Below, one piece after another: positions 1 through 9,627 of a stretch of 64,000 nucleotides of DNA (position 1 is the first letter of the stretch; the number at the start of each line of letters is the position of its first letter). The translations under genes and the position numbers were made by a program. The notes beneath the pieces were generated by a model. That model saw only the letters and a list, made by a program, of their open reading frames with translations, was not told the origin of the DNA and made no database searches. The stretch comes from Streptomyces sp. L2 (GTDB taxonomy: Bacteria > Actinomycetota > Actinomycetes > Streptomycetales > Streptomycetaceae), in assembly GCF_004124325.1 (NCBI RefSeq), contig NZ_QBDT01000001.1, forward strand, positions 5,146,001 to 5,210,000, in the 5' to 3' direction.

Positions 1-429
1 CTCCAGCGTCTCGGCCTCGGAGCGGGCGATCAGGTGGGTGAGGACCTCGGTGTCGGTTTCGGAGAGGAACTCGACGCCGTCCGCCTCCAGCTTGCGGCGC
101 AGGTCGTCGGCGTTGTCGATGATGCCGTTGTGGACGACGGCGACCGTGGAGCCGGCCGACATGTGCGGGTGGGCGTTCAGGTCGGACGGGGCGCCGTGCG
201 TGGCCCAGCGGGTGTGGGCGATGCCGGTCGTGCCCTTGAAGCGGGCCGGGACCTTGGCCTCCAGGTCGCGCACCCGGCCCTTGGCCTTCACCATCTTCAG
301 GCCGGCCGTCTTCGGGGAGGTGACGACCAGGCCCGCGGAGTCGTAGCCCCGGTACTCCAGGCGCTGCAGCCCCTCCAGGAGCAGCGGCGCCACATCACGC
401 TTCCCGATGTATCCGACAATTCCGCACAT
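1..429 (-). CDS. glmS: Glutamine-fructose-6-phosphate aminotransferase, N-terminal part (cut by window edge)
   Basis: These are the first 143 codons of GlmS, which makes glucosamine-6-phosphate from fructose-6-phosphate and glutamine for cell-wall precursors. The protein opens MCGIVGYIG, so Cys2 is the N-terminal nucleophile of a class II glutaminase domain. The typical motifs RLEYRGYDSAG, HTRWATHG and HNGIIDN follow in order. The sugar-isomerase (SIS) domains lie outside the window. The start at 429 is fixed by Cys2. The identity is secure; Streptomyces often carry two glmS paralogues, and the neighbouring hexosaminidase and des genes suggest this is the SCO2789-like copy (from memory). Confidence 0.95.
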   Translation of the reverse strand, partial: MCGIVGYIGKRDVAPLLLEGLQRLEYRGYDSAGLVVTSPKTAGLKMVKAKGRVRDLEAKVPARFKGTTGIAHTRWATHGAPSDLNAHPHMSAGSTVAVVHNGIIDNADDLRRKLEADGVEFLSETDTEVLTHLIARSEAETLE

Positions 430-477
430 ATAGAGGTATCCCCAAGTGTTCGGTTCGGCCGCGCCGTGACGGCGCGG

Positions 478-735
478 TCAGCCGTAGACGATGCGCCGCA
501 GTTGCCGGAGGGTCAGCTCCGGCGGTGCGACGGCCCGGTATTTCAGGTCCGCCCCGATCTGTTCGAAGATCGTCGCGTTCACCAGGCCCTGGGCCTGGAG
601 CTCGCGGTGGCGGCGACGGACGTATTCCTCGGTCGTCTCGTCGAAGTAGGCGAGCACGTCCTGGACCACCCGCAGCGCCTCGCCCCGGCTGAGGGGCGTG
701 GAGCGCGTCAGATGATCAACGAGTTCGTCGTGCAC
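478..735 (-). CDS. Conserved small protein of unknown function
   Basis: An 85-residue soluble protein of a type that recurs in Streptomyces next to glmS. It is helical, with an acidic and arginine-rich middle (DETTEEYVRRRHRELQAQG) and a C-terminus ending RQLRRIVYG. I cannot name a domain or function. The GTG at 735 has an AGGA about 8 bases upstream and gives the N-terminus VHDELVDHL. A TTG at 771 would add 12 residues and also has an AGGA-like site, so the start is uncertain. It reads in the same direction as glmS and lies 48 bases upstream of it, so the two may be co-transcribed. Confidence 0.6.
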   Translation of the reverse strand: MHDELVDHLTRSTPLSRGEALRVVQDVLAYFDETTEEYVRRRHRELQAQGLVNATIFEQIGADLKYRAVAPPELTLRQLRRIVYG

Positions 736-858
736 CCGGTAGATCCTGGGGTACTGGACGCCTCTTCGCAAGAATCCTGCCCGATATCGGGCAGTGGTGC
801 GCTGATGTGGGACCGGGATGGGGTAGAGCGTCCCTTTCGTGCCGGTTTTTTCGCACGC

Positions 859-1755
859 TCACATCCGCTTGAGCACCGCCTGCTTGGCCATCGCGAACTC
901 GTCCTCCGTCAGCACCCCGTCCCGGCGGAGCTCGCCCAGTTCCCGCAGCCGTCGCAGCAGTGCGTCGTGGGTGTCCTCGGCGGCGGGGCCCTCGACGGGG
1001 GCCGCCTTCGCGAGCGGCACCCGCTCGGGTTCCAGGTCCGTCCCGCCGGCCGGGGCCGAGGGGTGCGGTAGCCGGGCCTGGACGGCCGCCGCGACCAGGG
1101 CCATCAGCGGGTCCTTCTTGAAGCCCCACAACTCCACCGCGTGGGGGTCGAACTTCGGCGGTGCCGTCACGGTCGCGCCGCGCACGGTGAAGCGCAGGTG
1201 CCCGTTCTCCAGCCCCACCGCCGGCTGCCACTGGACGCCGGTGATCTCCGTGAGCGGGACGGTCCGGGGCCCGGCGGCGGCCTTGGCGTCCTCCGTCTTC
1301 CAGTTCCACTCCAGCAGCACCCGCTCGCCGTCGAAGGACGCGGTGCCGTCCCCGGCCGAGGCGGACAGCGGGACCGGCGGGCCGGGCAGCAGGTACTCGG
1401 TCACCGGCGCGGGGGAGACGGAGTCCAGCAGCAGAGCGGCGCGCACCTCTTCCGCGAGGTACTCGGCGACGCCGTACCGGTCGGACTCCACAGCCAGCTG
1501 ATAGGGGTCCTGGGAGTCGGTGAGGCGGCCGGCCGTGGCCTGCAGCAGCGGATCGGCACCGGCGCGCAGCCGCAGGCGCAGCCGGCCCGCCCGGCGGCCC
1601 TGCTCGAACGACACCCCGGCCAACGCCCCGAGCGGTACGACGAGTTCGCCCAGCTCCGCGCGCAGCGGTCCGGTGTTCCGGTCCCGGCCGGGCGTCAGCC
1701 GCAGGGCGTCGCCGTCGAACGCCCAGGTGCCGTCCTTCTGGATGATTTCCGCCAT
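859..1755 (-). CDS. DUF4429 protein with C-terminal SHOCT domain
   Basis: A soluble protein of 298 residues. It has two DUF4429 halves (around residues 1-110 and 125-225), each beginning with a WxFDG/ASFDGERV-like strand, and a short C-terminal SHOCT helix pair (RLRELGELRRDGVLTEDEF). DUF4429 is a PH-like fold of unknown role in actinomycetes. SHOCT motifs are small helical oligomerisation modules. The start MAEIIQKDGTW at 1755 matches the conserved beginning of the family; the open frame runs further upstream but that part overlaps the divergent hexosaminidase and its operator. No biochemical function can be assigned. Confidence 0.8.
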   Translation of the reverse strand: MAEIIQKDGTWAFDGDALRLTPGRDRNTGPLRAELGELVVPLGALAGVSFEQGRRAGRLRLRLRAGADPLLQATAGRLTDSQDPYQLAVESDRYGVAEYLAEEVRAALLLDSVSPAPVTEYLLPGPPVPLSASAGDGTASFDGERVLLEWNWKTEDAKAAAGPRTVPLTEITGVQWQPAVGLENGHLRFTVRGATVTAPPKFDPHAVELWGFKKDPLMALVAAAVQARLPHPSAPAGGTDLEPERVPLAKAAPVEGPAAEDTHDALLRRLRELGELRRDGVLTEDEFAMAKQAVLKRM

Positions 1756-1785
1756 GCGGGGATTGTTCCACCGGTTCTGCGGGAG

Positions 1786-1801
1786 AGTGGTCTCTACCAC
1801 T
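1786..1801. promoter_or_regulatory. DasR operator (dre-like site)
   Basis: A 16-base near-palindrome, AGTGGTCTCTACCACT, matches the DasR responsive element consensus A(C/G)TGGTCTAGACCA(G/C)T except at the two central bases. DasR is the GntR-family N-acetylglucosamine regulator of Streptomyces. The site lies 16 bases upstream of the GTG of the GH20 hexosaminidase and 30 bases from the divergent DUF4429 start, so it could control either or both. A target that releases GlcNAc fits the DasR regulon. Confidence 0.8.
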
Positions 1802-1817
1802 TCTGAAGGGAGCGCAT

Positions 1818-3500
1818 GTGACACGGCATCACCGCACGACTCCCCGAACGACTTCCCGCGCGACATCTCGTCCGACCGCTCGCGCGACGTCTCGTACGAC
1901 CCCCCGTATGACCCGCCTCCTCGGGTCGCTGCTGCTCATGGCGGCCGCCGGCGCCACCACGCTGGGCGCCGCGCCCGCGCCGGCCCACGCGGCGGCCACG
2001 CCCCTGGACCGGGTGGTCCCCGCGCCCGCCTCGGTCACGCCCGGCGGATCGCCGTACCGCATCACGCGCGGCACCCGCGTCCGCGTCGACGCCTCCGGTT
2101 CCGGCTCCGCGTCGGGTTCCGGTGAGGTCCGGCGGATCGCCGAGTACCTCACCGGCGTGCTGCGGCCCTCCACCGGATACCGGCTGCCGATCACCGACCA
2201 CGGCACCGGCGGCATCCGGCTCCGGCTCGCCGAGGGGCCGTTCGGCGCCGAGGGCTACCGCCTGCACAGCGGCTCGGCCGGGATCACGCTGACCGCGAGC
2301 GCGCCCGCCGGGCTCTTCCACGGAGTCCAGACCCTGCGCCAGCTGCTCCCGGCGGCCGTCGAGAAGAGGACCGTCCAGCCCGGCCCGTGGACCGTCGCGG
2401 GCGGCACCGTCGAGGACCGTCCGCGCTACGGCTACCGGGGCGCCATGCTGGACGTCTCCCGGCACTTCTTCGGTGTCGCCCAGGTCAAGCGCTACATCGA
2501 CCAGCTGGCCCTGTACAAGATCAACGAACTCCACCTCCACCTCAGCGACGACCAGGGCTGGCGCATCGCCGTCGACTCCTGGCCGCGACTGGCGCCGTAC
2601 GGCGGCTCCACCGAGGTCGGCGGCGGTCCTGGCGGGTACTACACCAAGGCCGACTACCGGGAGATCGTCCGCTACGCGGCCGCGCGGTATGTCGAGGTCG
2701 TCCCCGAGATCGACATGCCCGGCCACACCAACGCGGCCCTCGCCTCCTACCCCGAACTCAACTGCGACGGCACAGCGCCCCCGCTCTACACCGGCACCGA
2801 CGTCGGTTTCAGCTCGCTGTGCGTGCCGAAGCAGGTGACGTACGACTTCGTGGACGACGTCATCCGCGAACTGGCGGCGCTCACCCCCGGCCGCTACCTG
2901 CACATCGGCGGCGACGAGGCGCACTCCACCAGCCACGCCGACTACGTCACCTTCATGAACAGGGTCCAGCCGATCGTCACCAAGTACGGCAAGACGGTCA
3001 TCGGCTGGCACCAGCTGACCGGCGCCACCCCCGTGCCGGGCGCGCTCGCCCAGTACTGGGGACTGGACGGCACCAGCGCGGCGGAGAAGGCCCAGGTGGC
3101 GAAGGCCGCCCAGCACGGCACCGGGCTGATCCTCTCCCCGGCCGACCGGGTGTACCTGGACATGAAGTACTCCAAGGACACCAAGCTCGGCCTGGACTGG
3201 GCGGGCCTGGTCAGCGTGAAGCGGTCGTACGACTGGGACCCGGGCAGCTACCTCCCCGGCGCCCCGGAGTCGGCGGTCAAGGGCGTGGAGGCGCCCCTCT
3301 GGTCGGAGACCCTGACCACGTCCGCCGACATCGAGTACATGGCGTTCCCCCGCCTCGCGGGCGCGGCCGAGCTGGGCTGGTCCCCGGCGGCCACCCACGA
3401 CTGGGACACCTACAAGGTGCGCCTCGCCGCGCAGGGCCCCCGCTGGGACGCCCTCGGCATCGGCTACTTCCGCTCGCCGGAGGTCCCCTGGCAGGGCTAG
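1818..3500 (+). CDS. Secreted beta-N-acetylhexosaminidase, GH20
   Basis: A 560-residue exported glycoside hydrolase that removes terminal N-acetylglucosamine from chito-oligosaccharides or glycans. It has an N-terminal GH20b domain (around residues 60-200), then the TIM barrel starting YRGAMLDVSRHFF. The catalytic Asp-Glu pair is D366-E367 in HIGGDEAHS, and substrate-pocket motifs HLHLSDDQGW and EIDMPGHTNA are present. The GTG at 1818 has GAAGGGAG just upstream. It gives an unusual 30-residue Arg/Thr/Ser-rich leader before the signal sequence MTRLLGSLLL; an internal ATG at 1908 would give a normal signal peptide. The dre-like site upstream suggests induction by GlcNAc. Confidence 0.95.
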   Translation: MTRHHRTTPRTTSRATSRPTARATSRTTPRMTRLLGSLLLMAAAGATTLGAAPAPAHAAATPLDRVVPAPASVTPGGSPYRITRGTRVRVDASGSGSASGSGEVRRIAEYLTGVLRPSTGYRLPITDHGTGGIRLRLAEGPFGAEGYRLHSGSAGITLTASAPAGLFHGVQTLRQLLPAAVEKRTVQPGPWTVAGGTVEDRPRYGYRGAMLDVSRHFFGVAQVKRYIDQLALYKINELHLHLSDDQGWRIAVDSWPRLAPYGGSTEVGGGPGGYYTKADYREIVRYAAARYVEVVPEIDMPGHTNAALASYPELNCDGTAPPLYTGTDVGFSSLCVPKQVTYDFVDDVIRELAALTPGRYLHIGGDEAHSTSHADYVTFMNRVQPIVTKYGKTVIGWHQLTGATPVPGALAQYWGLDGTSAAEKAQVAKAAQHGTGLILSPADRVYLDMKYSKDTKLGLDWAGLVSVKRSYDWDPGSYLPGAPESAVKGVEAPLWSETLTTSADIEYMAFPRLAGAAELGWSPAATHDWDTYKVRLAAQGPRWDALGIGYFRSPEVPWQG

Positions 3501-3513
3501 AGACACAGCGGTG

Positions 3514-3550
3514 ACGGGCACCCCGGAGGACCGTACTCCGGGGTGCCCGT
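3514..3550. terminator. Bidirectional terminator hairpin between GH20 gene and desD
   Basis: A perfect 15-bp inverted repeat (arms 3514-3528 and 3536-3550, 7-base loop) lies between the convergent 3' ends of the hexosaminidase gene and desD. It is GC-rich with no T-run, as is common for Streptomyces terminators. Confidence 0.8.
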
Positions 3551-3576
3551 CCGTCCGTTCCCTCAGAACCCGGCGA

Positions 3577-5394
3577 TCAGAACCCGGCGATCGGGTTCCG
3601 CAGGGTGCCGGCCAGCTGGAGCGCGCCGGACGGGTCGGTGAGGTCGACCATCTGCCGGTTGTCGCGCAACTGGAGCCGGTTCAGGCAGGACAGGGCGAAC
3701 TCGGGGGTGAAGAGGTCGTACCGCCGGAACTTCTCCGCCAGTTCGGGCACCGTCTCCTGGTACTCGCGGGTGACCTCGGCGACCGTGCGCCAGAAGTCGT
3801 CCTCCGCCAGGACGCCCTCGGCGGCGAGCCGGGCCGCGAGGAAGCGGAAGAAGCAGTCGAAGACGTCGGTGAACAGGGACAGCAGTTTCCTGTCGTCGGG
3901 GACGTCGACGCGGACGCGCCGCACCTCCGGCGGCAGGACGGCGTCCGGGTCCATCACCGCGATCTCCTCGGCGATGTCCTTGAAGACCGCACGCCGTACC
4001 GCACCGTCCTCCAGCACGAGGATCACGTTCTCGCCGTGCGGCATGAAGACCAGGTCGTAGGCGTAGAAGCAGTGCAGGAGCGGGGTGTAGTAGGCCCGCA
4101 GGTACTGGCGCAGCCACTCGGCCGGGGCCTGACCCGAGCGCTCGATCAGGGCGCCCGCGAAGGACGCGCCCTCGTGGTCGACGTGCAGCAGCGAGGCCAT
4201 GGTGGCGAGCGACTCGCCCTCCGCGAGCGTGGGGACGGGGCTCTCCCGCCACAGTGCGGCGAGCATCTTGCGGTACGGGGAGTGGCGGTCGGTGGCCCGC
4301 TCGTACTCCAGGTGCCGGTAGCCGACGGCCGCCCGCTCGCGGATGACCGCCAGGCCGGTCGACTTGAGCACGGGGTCACCGTCGATCAGCTGGGCGAGCC
4401 AGTCGTTGATGGCCGGGGTGGCCTCCATGTAGGCGGCGGAGAGGCCGCGCATGAAGCCCATGTTGAGCACGGACAGGGCCGTCTTCACATAGTGCTTCTC
4501 CGGGTGCGAGGTGTTGAAGAACGTCCGGATGGACTGCTGGGCCAGGTATTCGTCGTCGCCCTCGCCCAGGCACACCAGGTTGCGGCGGGCGACCTCGGCG
4601 GCGAACGTCACGCTGAGCTTGTTCCACCACTGCCAGGGGTGGACGGGGATGAACAGGTAGTCGGCGGGGACGAGGCCCTGTCCGGTGAGGACGGCGTGGA
4701 ACCGGCGGACCGTGTCCCCGCCCAGCTCCTGCCGGACGAACGACTCGTAGGCGATGCCGGCGCCCGCCGTGAACGCGGCCCGCGAGCGGTGCGCGGCCAG
4801 CCACACCAGCCGTACGGGGCTCGCGGTCTCGGGGGCGTACGACAGGTACTCGTGGACGCCGAACCCGAGCCGCCCGTTGTTGGCGACGAAGCAGGGGTGC
4901 CCCTCCGTCATCCCGGTCTCGACGTCCTGGAACCCGGCCCGGACCAGCTCGGCGGCCGGGACGGGCGGCTTGGTGAGCTTGTAGCAGGTGCCGGACAGGG
5001 TGGAGGAGATCTCCTCCAGGTAGACGGGCAGGACCTCGTCGCCCAGCCCGAGCGACCGCCGCAGCTCGACGACGAAGTCCAGTGCGGCGAGGGGCAGTTC
5101 GGTGCCGGCGCGGTGCCGGGTGAGGGAGTCGGCGTCGATGTCCCAGTGGTTGAGGGCGCGCCGGGTGGCGGTGAAGCGGTACGTGGTGAGCCCGTCGTCG
5201 CTGCGGACGAGGTACCCCTCGCCGTCCGCCTCGGGTGTGATCAGCCGCTCGTGCGCGAGCTCCGCGAGGGCCTTGCGGACCAGGAGCCGGTTGGCGGTGT
5301 CCCAGCGCTCGGGGGAGAGGTGGGCCACGGCGTCGGCGTGGGGCGTGGGGAGGGGCGTAGGGAGGGGCGTGGGAAGGGGAGTGGGGAGGGTCAT
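3577..5394 (-). CDS. desD: Desferrioxamine siderophore synthetase (NIS, IucA/IucC family)
   Basis: A 605-residue NRPS-independent siderophore synthetase. It joins units of N-hydroxy-N-succinyl-cadaverine with ATP and cyclises the trimer to desferrioxamine E. IucA/IucC signatures include the HPWQWW segment, HGENVILVLEDG and a C-terminal FhuF-like tail. The start ATG overlaps the desC stop as ATGA, so translation is coupled. The N-terminus carries an odd run of four PTPL units (residues 4-18) encoded by 12-base repeats. The last 14 bases of the gene are duplicated directly after the stop. Last gene of desABCD, followed by a strong hairpin. Confidence 0.97.
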   Translation of the reverse strand: MTLPTPLPTPLPTPLPTPHADAVAHLSPERWDTANRLLVRKALAELAHERLITPEADGEGYLVRSDDGLTTYRFTATRRALNHWDIDADSLTRHRAGTELPLAALDFVVELRRSLGLGDEVLPVYLEEISSTLSGTCYKLTKPPVPAAELVRAGFQDVETGMTEGHPCFVANNGRLGFGVHEYLSYAPETASPVRLVWLAAHRSRAAFTAGAGIAYESFVRQELGGDTVRRFHAVLTGQGLVPADYLFIPVHPWQWWNKLSVTFAAEVARRNLVCLGEGDDEYLAQQSIRTFFNTSHPEKHYVKTALSVLNMGFMRGLSAAYMEATPAINDWLAQLIDGDPVLKSTGLAVIRERAAVGYRHLEYERATDRHSPYRKMLAALWRESPVPTLAEGESLATMASLLHVDHEGASFAGALIERSGQAPAEWLRQYLRAYYTPLLHCFYAYDLVFMPHGENVILVLEDGAVRRAVFKDIAEEIAVMDPDAVLPPEVRRVRVDVPDDRKLLSLFTDVFDCFFRFLAARLAAEGVLAEDDFWRTVAEVTREYQETVPELAEKFRRYDLFTPEFALSCLNRLQLRDNRQMVDLTDPSGALQLAGTLRNPIAGF

Positions 5395-5951
5395 ATGGAG
5401 ACCGCCTTCTCGAACTGCTCGCGCGTGCAGAAGCTCAGCAACGCGGTCTTCTCCGGTTTGTGGACCTCCCGCTCGGGCACGAACCCGACGGCCGCGTTCA
5501 GGGCGTGTACGGCGGTGTTGCGGACGTCCGGCTCGACGACGACCCGGTGTGTCGCCGGATCCTCGAACAGGTGGGCCATGACGGCGGTGATGACGGCCCG
5601 GGTGAAGCCGTGCACGGGCGTGCCGGTGGCCGGGACGAGGAAGTGCATGCCGGTGTCGCCGGGCTGCGGCTCGTACAGGCCGACCAGTTCGCGCCGGGCG
5701 GGGTCGTAGCGCTCCATGAGGAAGGCCGGTGTGCCGTCCCGCAGGCCGAGGAGGGCGTGGTGGTGGTCGTCGGCGGCGATCTCCATGTAGGCGCGTTCGA
5801 CGTCCTCCAGGCGGGCGTCCCCCATCATCCAGAACGCGGCCTTGGGGTGGGTGACCCAGGAGTGCAGCAGCTCGGCGTCGCTGAGCGGGTCGACGGGCCG
5901 GAACGCGAAGGCGGGCGGCGCGGCGGCGGGGCCGGTGTGGGCGGGGGTCAT
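5391..5951 (-). CDS. desC: N-hydroxycadaverine acyltransferase (GNAT)
   Basis: A 186-residue acyltransferase of the siderophore GNAT class (IucB/RhbD-like). It transfers succinyl or acetyl groups from CoA to N-hydroxycadaverine, giving the hydroxamate building block used by DesD. The family segments [16 protein letters not shown] and [16 protein letters not shown] are clear, and the CoA-binding region covers about residues 100-165. It overlaps desB upstream and desD downstream by ATGA, so the des operon is tightly coupled. Confidence 0.95.
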   Translation of the reverse strand: MTPAHTGPAAAPPAFAFRPVDPLSDAELLHSWVTHPKAAFWMMGDARLEDVERAYMEIAADDHHHALLGLRDGTPAFLMERYDPARRELVGLYEPQPGDTGMHFLVPATGTPVHGFTRAVITAVMAHLFEDPATHRVVVEPDVRNTAVHALNAAVGFVPEREVHKPEKTALLSFCTREQFEKAVSI

Positions 5952-7225
5952 GCGGCGAACTCCTGGAAGGCGATGGACTTCTCGACCGGGTAGTACTCCG
6001 TGCCGAGCAGCTCGCGGATGATGCAGCTGTTGCGGTACGCGCCCATGCCCAGGTCGGGACTGGTGACGCTGTGGGTGTGCACGCCGGCGTTCTGCAGGAA
6101 GACGCCCCGGCCGGTGACGTCGATCGCGTAGTTGCGGGCGATGTCGAAGTTGCCGTGGGAGTCGCGGCGCAGCCGGTCGCGGACGGGGGCGAGGAACTCC
6201 GGCTCGGTGTACCGGTAGCCGGTGGCGAGGATCAGCCCCTGCGACGCGATCTCGTAGTCCTTCTCCTGCTCCTCCTGCCGGAAGGAGAGCGTGTACGTGC
6301 CGTTCTCGTGACGGGCTCCGGTGAGCGCCGAGTTGGTGAGCAGCCGGGTGGGCACCGGACCGGCGAGGTTCTTCTGGTACAGCAGGTCGAAGATGGCGTC
6401 GATCAGGTCGCCGTCGATGCCCTTGAACAGGCCCTTCTGCCGTTCGGTGAGCCGGTAGCGGGTGGCCTCGGGCAGGGCGTGGAAGTAGTCGGCGTACTCG
6501 GGGCTCGTCATCTCCAGGGTGAGCTTGGTGTATTCGAGCGGGAAGAAGCGCGGGGAGCGGGTGACCCAGTTCAGCCGGTAGCCGTGGACGTCGATCTCGC
6601 TCAGCAGGTCGTAGTAGATCTCGGCCGCCGACTGGCCGCTGCCGACCAGCGTGATGGACTCCTTGCGCTGCAGCTCCGCCTTGCCCCGCGCATAGCGGGA
6701 GTTGTGCAGGAAGTCGCCGCCGAGGCCCCGGCAGGCTTCGGGGACGTAGGGCGGGGTGCCGGTGCCGAGGACCAGGTGCCGGCCGCGGTAGGTGTCACCC
6801 GTGGCGGTCCGCACCACGTAGACCCCGTCCTCGTACGTCACCTCGGTGACCGTCGAGCCGAACCGGACGCTGCTCAGCTTCCCGGCCGCCCAGCGGCAGT
6901 AGGCGTCGTACTCCACGCGGAGCGGATAGAAGTTCTCACGGATGTAGAACGAGTACAGCCGGCCCTGCTCCTTCAGGTAGGCGAGGAAGGAGTACGGCGA
7001 GGTCGGGTCGGCGAGGGTGACCAGGTCGGACAGGAACGGGGTCTGGAGGTGGGCGCCGTCCAGGAACATGCCCGCGTGCCACTCGAAGCCGGGTTTGCTC
7101 TCCAGGAACACGCCGTCCAGCCCGTCGATCGGCTCGGTGAGGCAGGCGAGGCCGAGGTTGAAGGGGCCGAGGCCGATCCCCACGAAGTCGTGGGTGCGCG
7201 GGCTCGTTTCAGGACGCGCGGTCAA
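5948..7225 (-). CDS. desB: Cadaverine N-monooxygenase
   Basis: A 425-residue flavin-dependent N-hydroxylating monooxygenase (IucD/SidA family) that oxidises cadaverine to N-hydroxycadaverine with NADPH and oxygen. The FAD motif [10 protein letters not shown] is at residues 16-25, the NADPH motif VGSGQSAAE at 194-202, and the C-terminal ATGYRY motif is present. The start appears to be TTG at 7225, preceded by GGGAGAG at good spacing; it lies inside desA, overlapping it by 17 bases. No ATG or GTG closer to the FAD motif would leave the fold intact. Confidence 0.95.
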   Translation of the reverse strand: MTARPETSPRTHDFVGIGLGPFNLGLACLTEPIDGLDGVFLESKPGFEWHAGMFLDGAHLQTPFLSDLVTLADPTSPYSFLAYLKEQGRLYSFYIRENFYPLRVEYDAYCRWAAGKLSSVRFGSTVTEVTYEDGVYVVRTATGDTYRGRHLVLGTGTPPYVPEACRGLGGDFLHNSRYARGKAELQRKESITLVGSGQSAAEIYYDLLSEIDVHGYRLNWVTRSPRFFPLEYTKLTLEMTSPEYADYFHALPEATRYRLTERQKGLFKGIDGDLIDAIFDLLYQKNLAGPVPTRLLTNSALTGARHENGTYTLSFRQEEQEKDYEIASQGLILATGYRYTEPEFLAPVRDRLRRDSHGNFDIARNYAIDVTGRGVFLQNAGVHTHSVTSPDLGMGAYRNSCIIRELLGTEYYPVEKSIAFQEFAA

Positions 7226-8651
7226 GGGACTCTCCCAGGTACTGCTCGGCGTGGCTGGCGATGAGGTCGAGGACGGCGGCGATGTCGTCCGTGGTCGTCT
7301 CGGGGTTGAGCAGGGTGAACTTCAGATAGTGGCGGCCGCCCGCCTTGGTACCCGCGACGACGGCGTCACCGGAGGCGAACAGGGCCTTGCGGGCGTACAG
7401 GTTGGCGCGGTCGATCTCCGCCGGGTCGGTGACGGCCGCCGGGATGTAGCGGAAGACCAGGGTGGAGAGCGCGGGTTCGACGATGACGTCGTAGCGCGGG
7501 TCGGCGGCGAGCATCCGCCAGCCCTCCCGGGCCAGGGCGCACACCTCGTCGAACAGCGCGCCGACGCCCTCGGCGCCCATGGTGCGCAGCGTCAGCCACA
7601 GCTTCAGCGCGTCGAAGCGGCGGGTGGTCTGCAGGGACTTGTCGACCTGGTTGGGGATGCGCTCGCGCGTCATGCGGCGCGGGTTGAGGTACTCGGCGTG
7701 ATAGGTGGCGTGCCGCAGGGTGGCCGCGTCCCGGACCAGCACGGCGGACGAACTCACCGGCTGGAAGAAGGACTTGTGGAAGTCGACGGTGACCGAGTCG
7801 GCGCGCTCGATGCCGTCGAGGAGGTCGCGCCGGGTCGGGGAGACCAGCAGCCCGCAGCCGTAGGCGGCGTCCACGTGCATCCAGACGCCGTACCGGTCGC
7901 AGAGTTCGGCGATCCCGGGCAGGGGGTCGACGGAGCCGAAGTCGGTCGTCCCGGCGGTGGCGACGACGGCCATCGGAACCAGCCCCTCGGCACGGCACCG
8001 CTCCAGCTCGCGTGCCAGCGCGACGGTCCGCATCCTCTTGTCCCGCCCGACGGGCACGGAGACGACCGAGTCCTCCCCGAGCCCCAGCAGTCTGGCGGAC
8101 TTCCGCACGCTGAAGTGGCTGACCTCGGAGGCGAAGACGCGCAGCCGGTCCGTCGCCTCCGCCTTGGCCTCCTCCCGCGCGAGGAGCAGCGCCTGGAGGT
8201 TGGACTGGGTGCCACCGGAGGTGAACACGCCGTCGGCGGCGGGGCCGAGGCCGATGCGGTCGGCCGTCCAGTCGATGAGCCGTCGCTCGATCAGGGTGCC
8301 GCCGGCCGACTGGTCCCAGGTGTCCAGCGAGGAGTTGACCGCCGACAGGACGGCCTCTGCCAGGACGGCCGGGATGACGACCGGGCAGTTGAGGTGGGCG
8401 AGGTAGCGGGGGTGGTGGAAGTACACCGCGTCCCGCAGGTAGACCTCCTCCAGCTCGTCGAGGACGGCGGCGGTGTCGCCGAGCGGCCGGTCGAGGTCGA
8501 CGCGGTCGATGCGCGGGGCGAGGGCGTCGACGGTGACACCGGTGAACGGCCGGTCGGTGGTGGCGAGTCTGGCCGCCACCCGCTCGACTCCTTCGGTCAC
8601 GGAGCGGCGGTAGTGCTCCGCGGTGAGGCCATTGAGCAGGTGAGAGCGCAT
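7209..8651 (-). CDS. desA: PLP-dependent lysine decarboxylase
   Basis: The 480-residue first enzyme of desferrioxamine synthesis, a group II PLP decarboxylase that turns L-lysine into cadaverine. The PLP lysine is K293 in the DFHK motif, and the cofactor aspartate is D261 in [18 protein letters not shown] (145-155) is the phosphate-binding segment. The gene is first in the operon and sits 34 bases downstream of a perfect iron box, so iron represses the whole desABCD unit. Confidence 0.97.
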   Translation of the reverse strand: MRSHLLNGLTAEHYRRSVTEGVERVAARLATTDRPFTGVTVDALAPRIDRVDLDRPLGDTAAVLDELEEVYLRDAVYFHHPRYLAHLNCPVVIPAVLAEAVLSAVNSSLDTWDQSAGGTLIERRLIDWTADRIGLGPAADGVFTSGGTQSNLQALLLAREEAKAEATDRLRVFASEVSHFSVRKSARLLGLGEDSVVSVPVGRDKRMRTVALARELERCRAEGLVPMAVVATAGTTDFGSVDPLPGIAELCDRYGVWMHVDAAYGCGLLVSPTRRDLLDGIERADSVTVDFHKSFFQPVSSSAVLVRDAATLRHATYHAEYLNPRRMTRERIPNQVDKSLQTTRRFDALKLWLTLRTMGAEGVGALFDEVCALAREGWRMLAADPRYDVIVEPALSTLVFRYIPAAVTDPAEIDRANLYARKALFASGDAVVAGTKAGGRHYLKFTLLNPETTTDDIAAVLDLIASHAEQYLGESLDRAS

Positions 8652-8685
8652 GTGGGGGTCCTCCGAAGTGGGCTTCGACGGCTTT

Positions 8686-8710
8686 AACTTAGGTTAGCCT
8701 AACCTAAGTT
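8686..8710. promoter_or_regulatory. Iron box (DmdR/IdeR operator) of desABCD
   Basis: A perfect 25-base palindrome with 12-base arms around one central C (arms 8686-8697 and 8699-8710). Its 19-base core TTAGGTTAGCCTAACCTAA matches the actinobacterial IdeR/DmdR1 box. It is centred about 47 bases upstream of the desA start, the normal place for iron-dependent repression. Confidence 0.95.
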
Positions 8711-8733
8711 TCTGATTCATGGGCATGCGTATG

Positions 8734-8756
8734 CCCCGACCGCCGTGCGGCCGGGG
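8734..8756. terminator. Terminator hairpin downstream of the siderophore-interacting protein gene
   Basis: GC-rich inverted repeat, arms 8734-8743 and 8747-8756 with a 3-base loop and one mismatch, immediately after the stop of the reductase gene on the minus strand. A smaller hairpin (8721-8736, gggcat/atgccc) overlaps it. It separates that gene from the desA promoter. Confidence 0.6.
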
Positions 8757-8760
8757 CCGG

Positions 8761-9582
8761 TTACTCGCCGGCCGCCCGCAACTGCTCCTCGGTCATCCCC
8801 TGCCGCCAGTACCCGACGAAGGTGACCCGGCGGCGGTCGACGCCCCGCTCGCCGACGAAGTGCCGGCGCAGTGCCTTCACCCGCCCGGACTCGCCCGCGA
8901 TCCACACGTACGGCCGCTCGGCGTGCGGCAGCCGCGCCGCCCGTACCGGGTCGACGGCCATGGGGGCCCCGTCGTGCCGTACCAGCCAGGTGATCTCCGC
9001 GTCCGCCCTCGTCGCCACGTCCTGGATGTCCCCGGCGCGCGGCACCTCCAGCCAGGCACGCACCCGCGTCCCGGCGGGCAGGGCCTCAAGGATCGCGGTC
9101 GCCGCGGGTACGGCGGTCTCGTCACCCCACATCACCACCAGATCGGTCCCCTCCGGCGGCCGGAACCGGATCGCCCGGTTGTCGGCCACCACCGGACCGA
9201 GCACCAGCACCCGGTCCCCGGCGCCGGCCCGCCCGGCCCACGAGGACGCGGGCCCCACCCCGTGCAGCGCGAAGTCGACGTCGATCTCGTCCGGCTCCCG
9301 CCGCAACGCCCGCAAGGTGTACGACCGCATCACAGCCCGCACCCCCTCAGGCAACTCCCGCCACGCCTGCCACCACCCGTCCCCGAGATCGAGGGGAACG
9401 ACGGGTTCGACCTGCCCCGGCTGCGGCAGAAAGAGCGACAGCGACTGATCGCACCCGAGCGACTGGAACGCTTCCAACTCCGGTCCACCGAAAGTAACCC
9501 GAACGAGAGAAGGTCCGAGCCGCAGAGTGCGGACCACGTGAAGCGAGAAGAACCGGTACGGCGATGCAACGGCGGTAGTCAT
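8761..9582 (-). CDS. Siderophore-interacting protein (ferric-siderophore reductase type)
   Basis: A 273-residue flavoprotein of the ViuB/YqjH SIP family, which releases iron from ferric siderophores by reduction. The FAD-binding motif RSYTLR is at 86-91, followed by a LVLGPVVADNRAIRF-like segment and a C-terminal NAD(P)H region (WIAGESGRVKALRRHF). The start at 9582 has CAGGAG seven bases upstream; the frame continues 10 codons further but without a ribosome site. It lies between desE and desA on the same strand, which fits a role in desferrioxamine iron release. Confidence 0.92.
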   Translation of the reverse strand: MTTAVASPYRFFSLHVVRTLRLGPSLVRVTFGGPELEAFQSLGCDQSLSLFLPQPGQVEPVVPLDLGDGWWQAWRELPEGVRAVMRSYTLRALRREPDEIDVDFALHGVGPASSWAGRAGAGDRVLVLGPVVADNRAIRFRPPEGTDLVVMWGDETAVPAATAILEALPAGTRVRAWLEVPRAGDIQDVATRADAEITWLVRHDGAPMAVDPVRAARLPHAERPYVWIAGESGRVKALRRHFVGERGVDRRRVTFVGYWRQGMTEEQLRAAGE

Positions 9583-9627
9583 AAGGGCTCCTGAATGGGC
9601 GGTGCATTTCAAGTACGGCGGCTACGG

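Noticed and set aside
1520..5709. Long open frames on the strand opposite the hexosaminidase and des genes
   Set aside because: They are frame shadows of GC-rich genes; their translations are repetitive Arg/Pro/Gly/Val strings with no domain.
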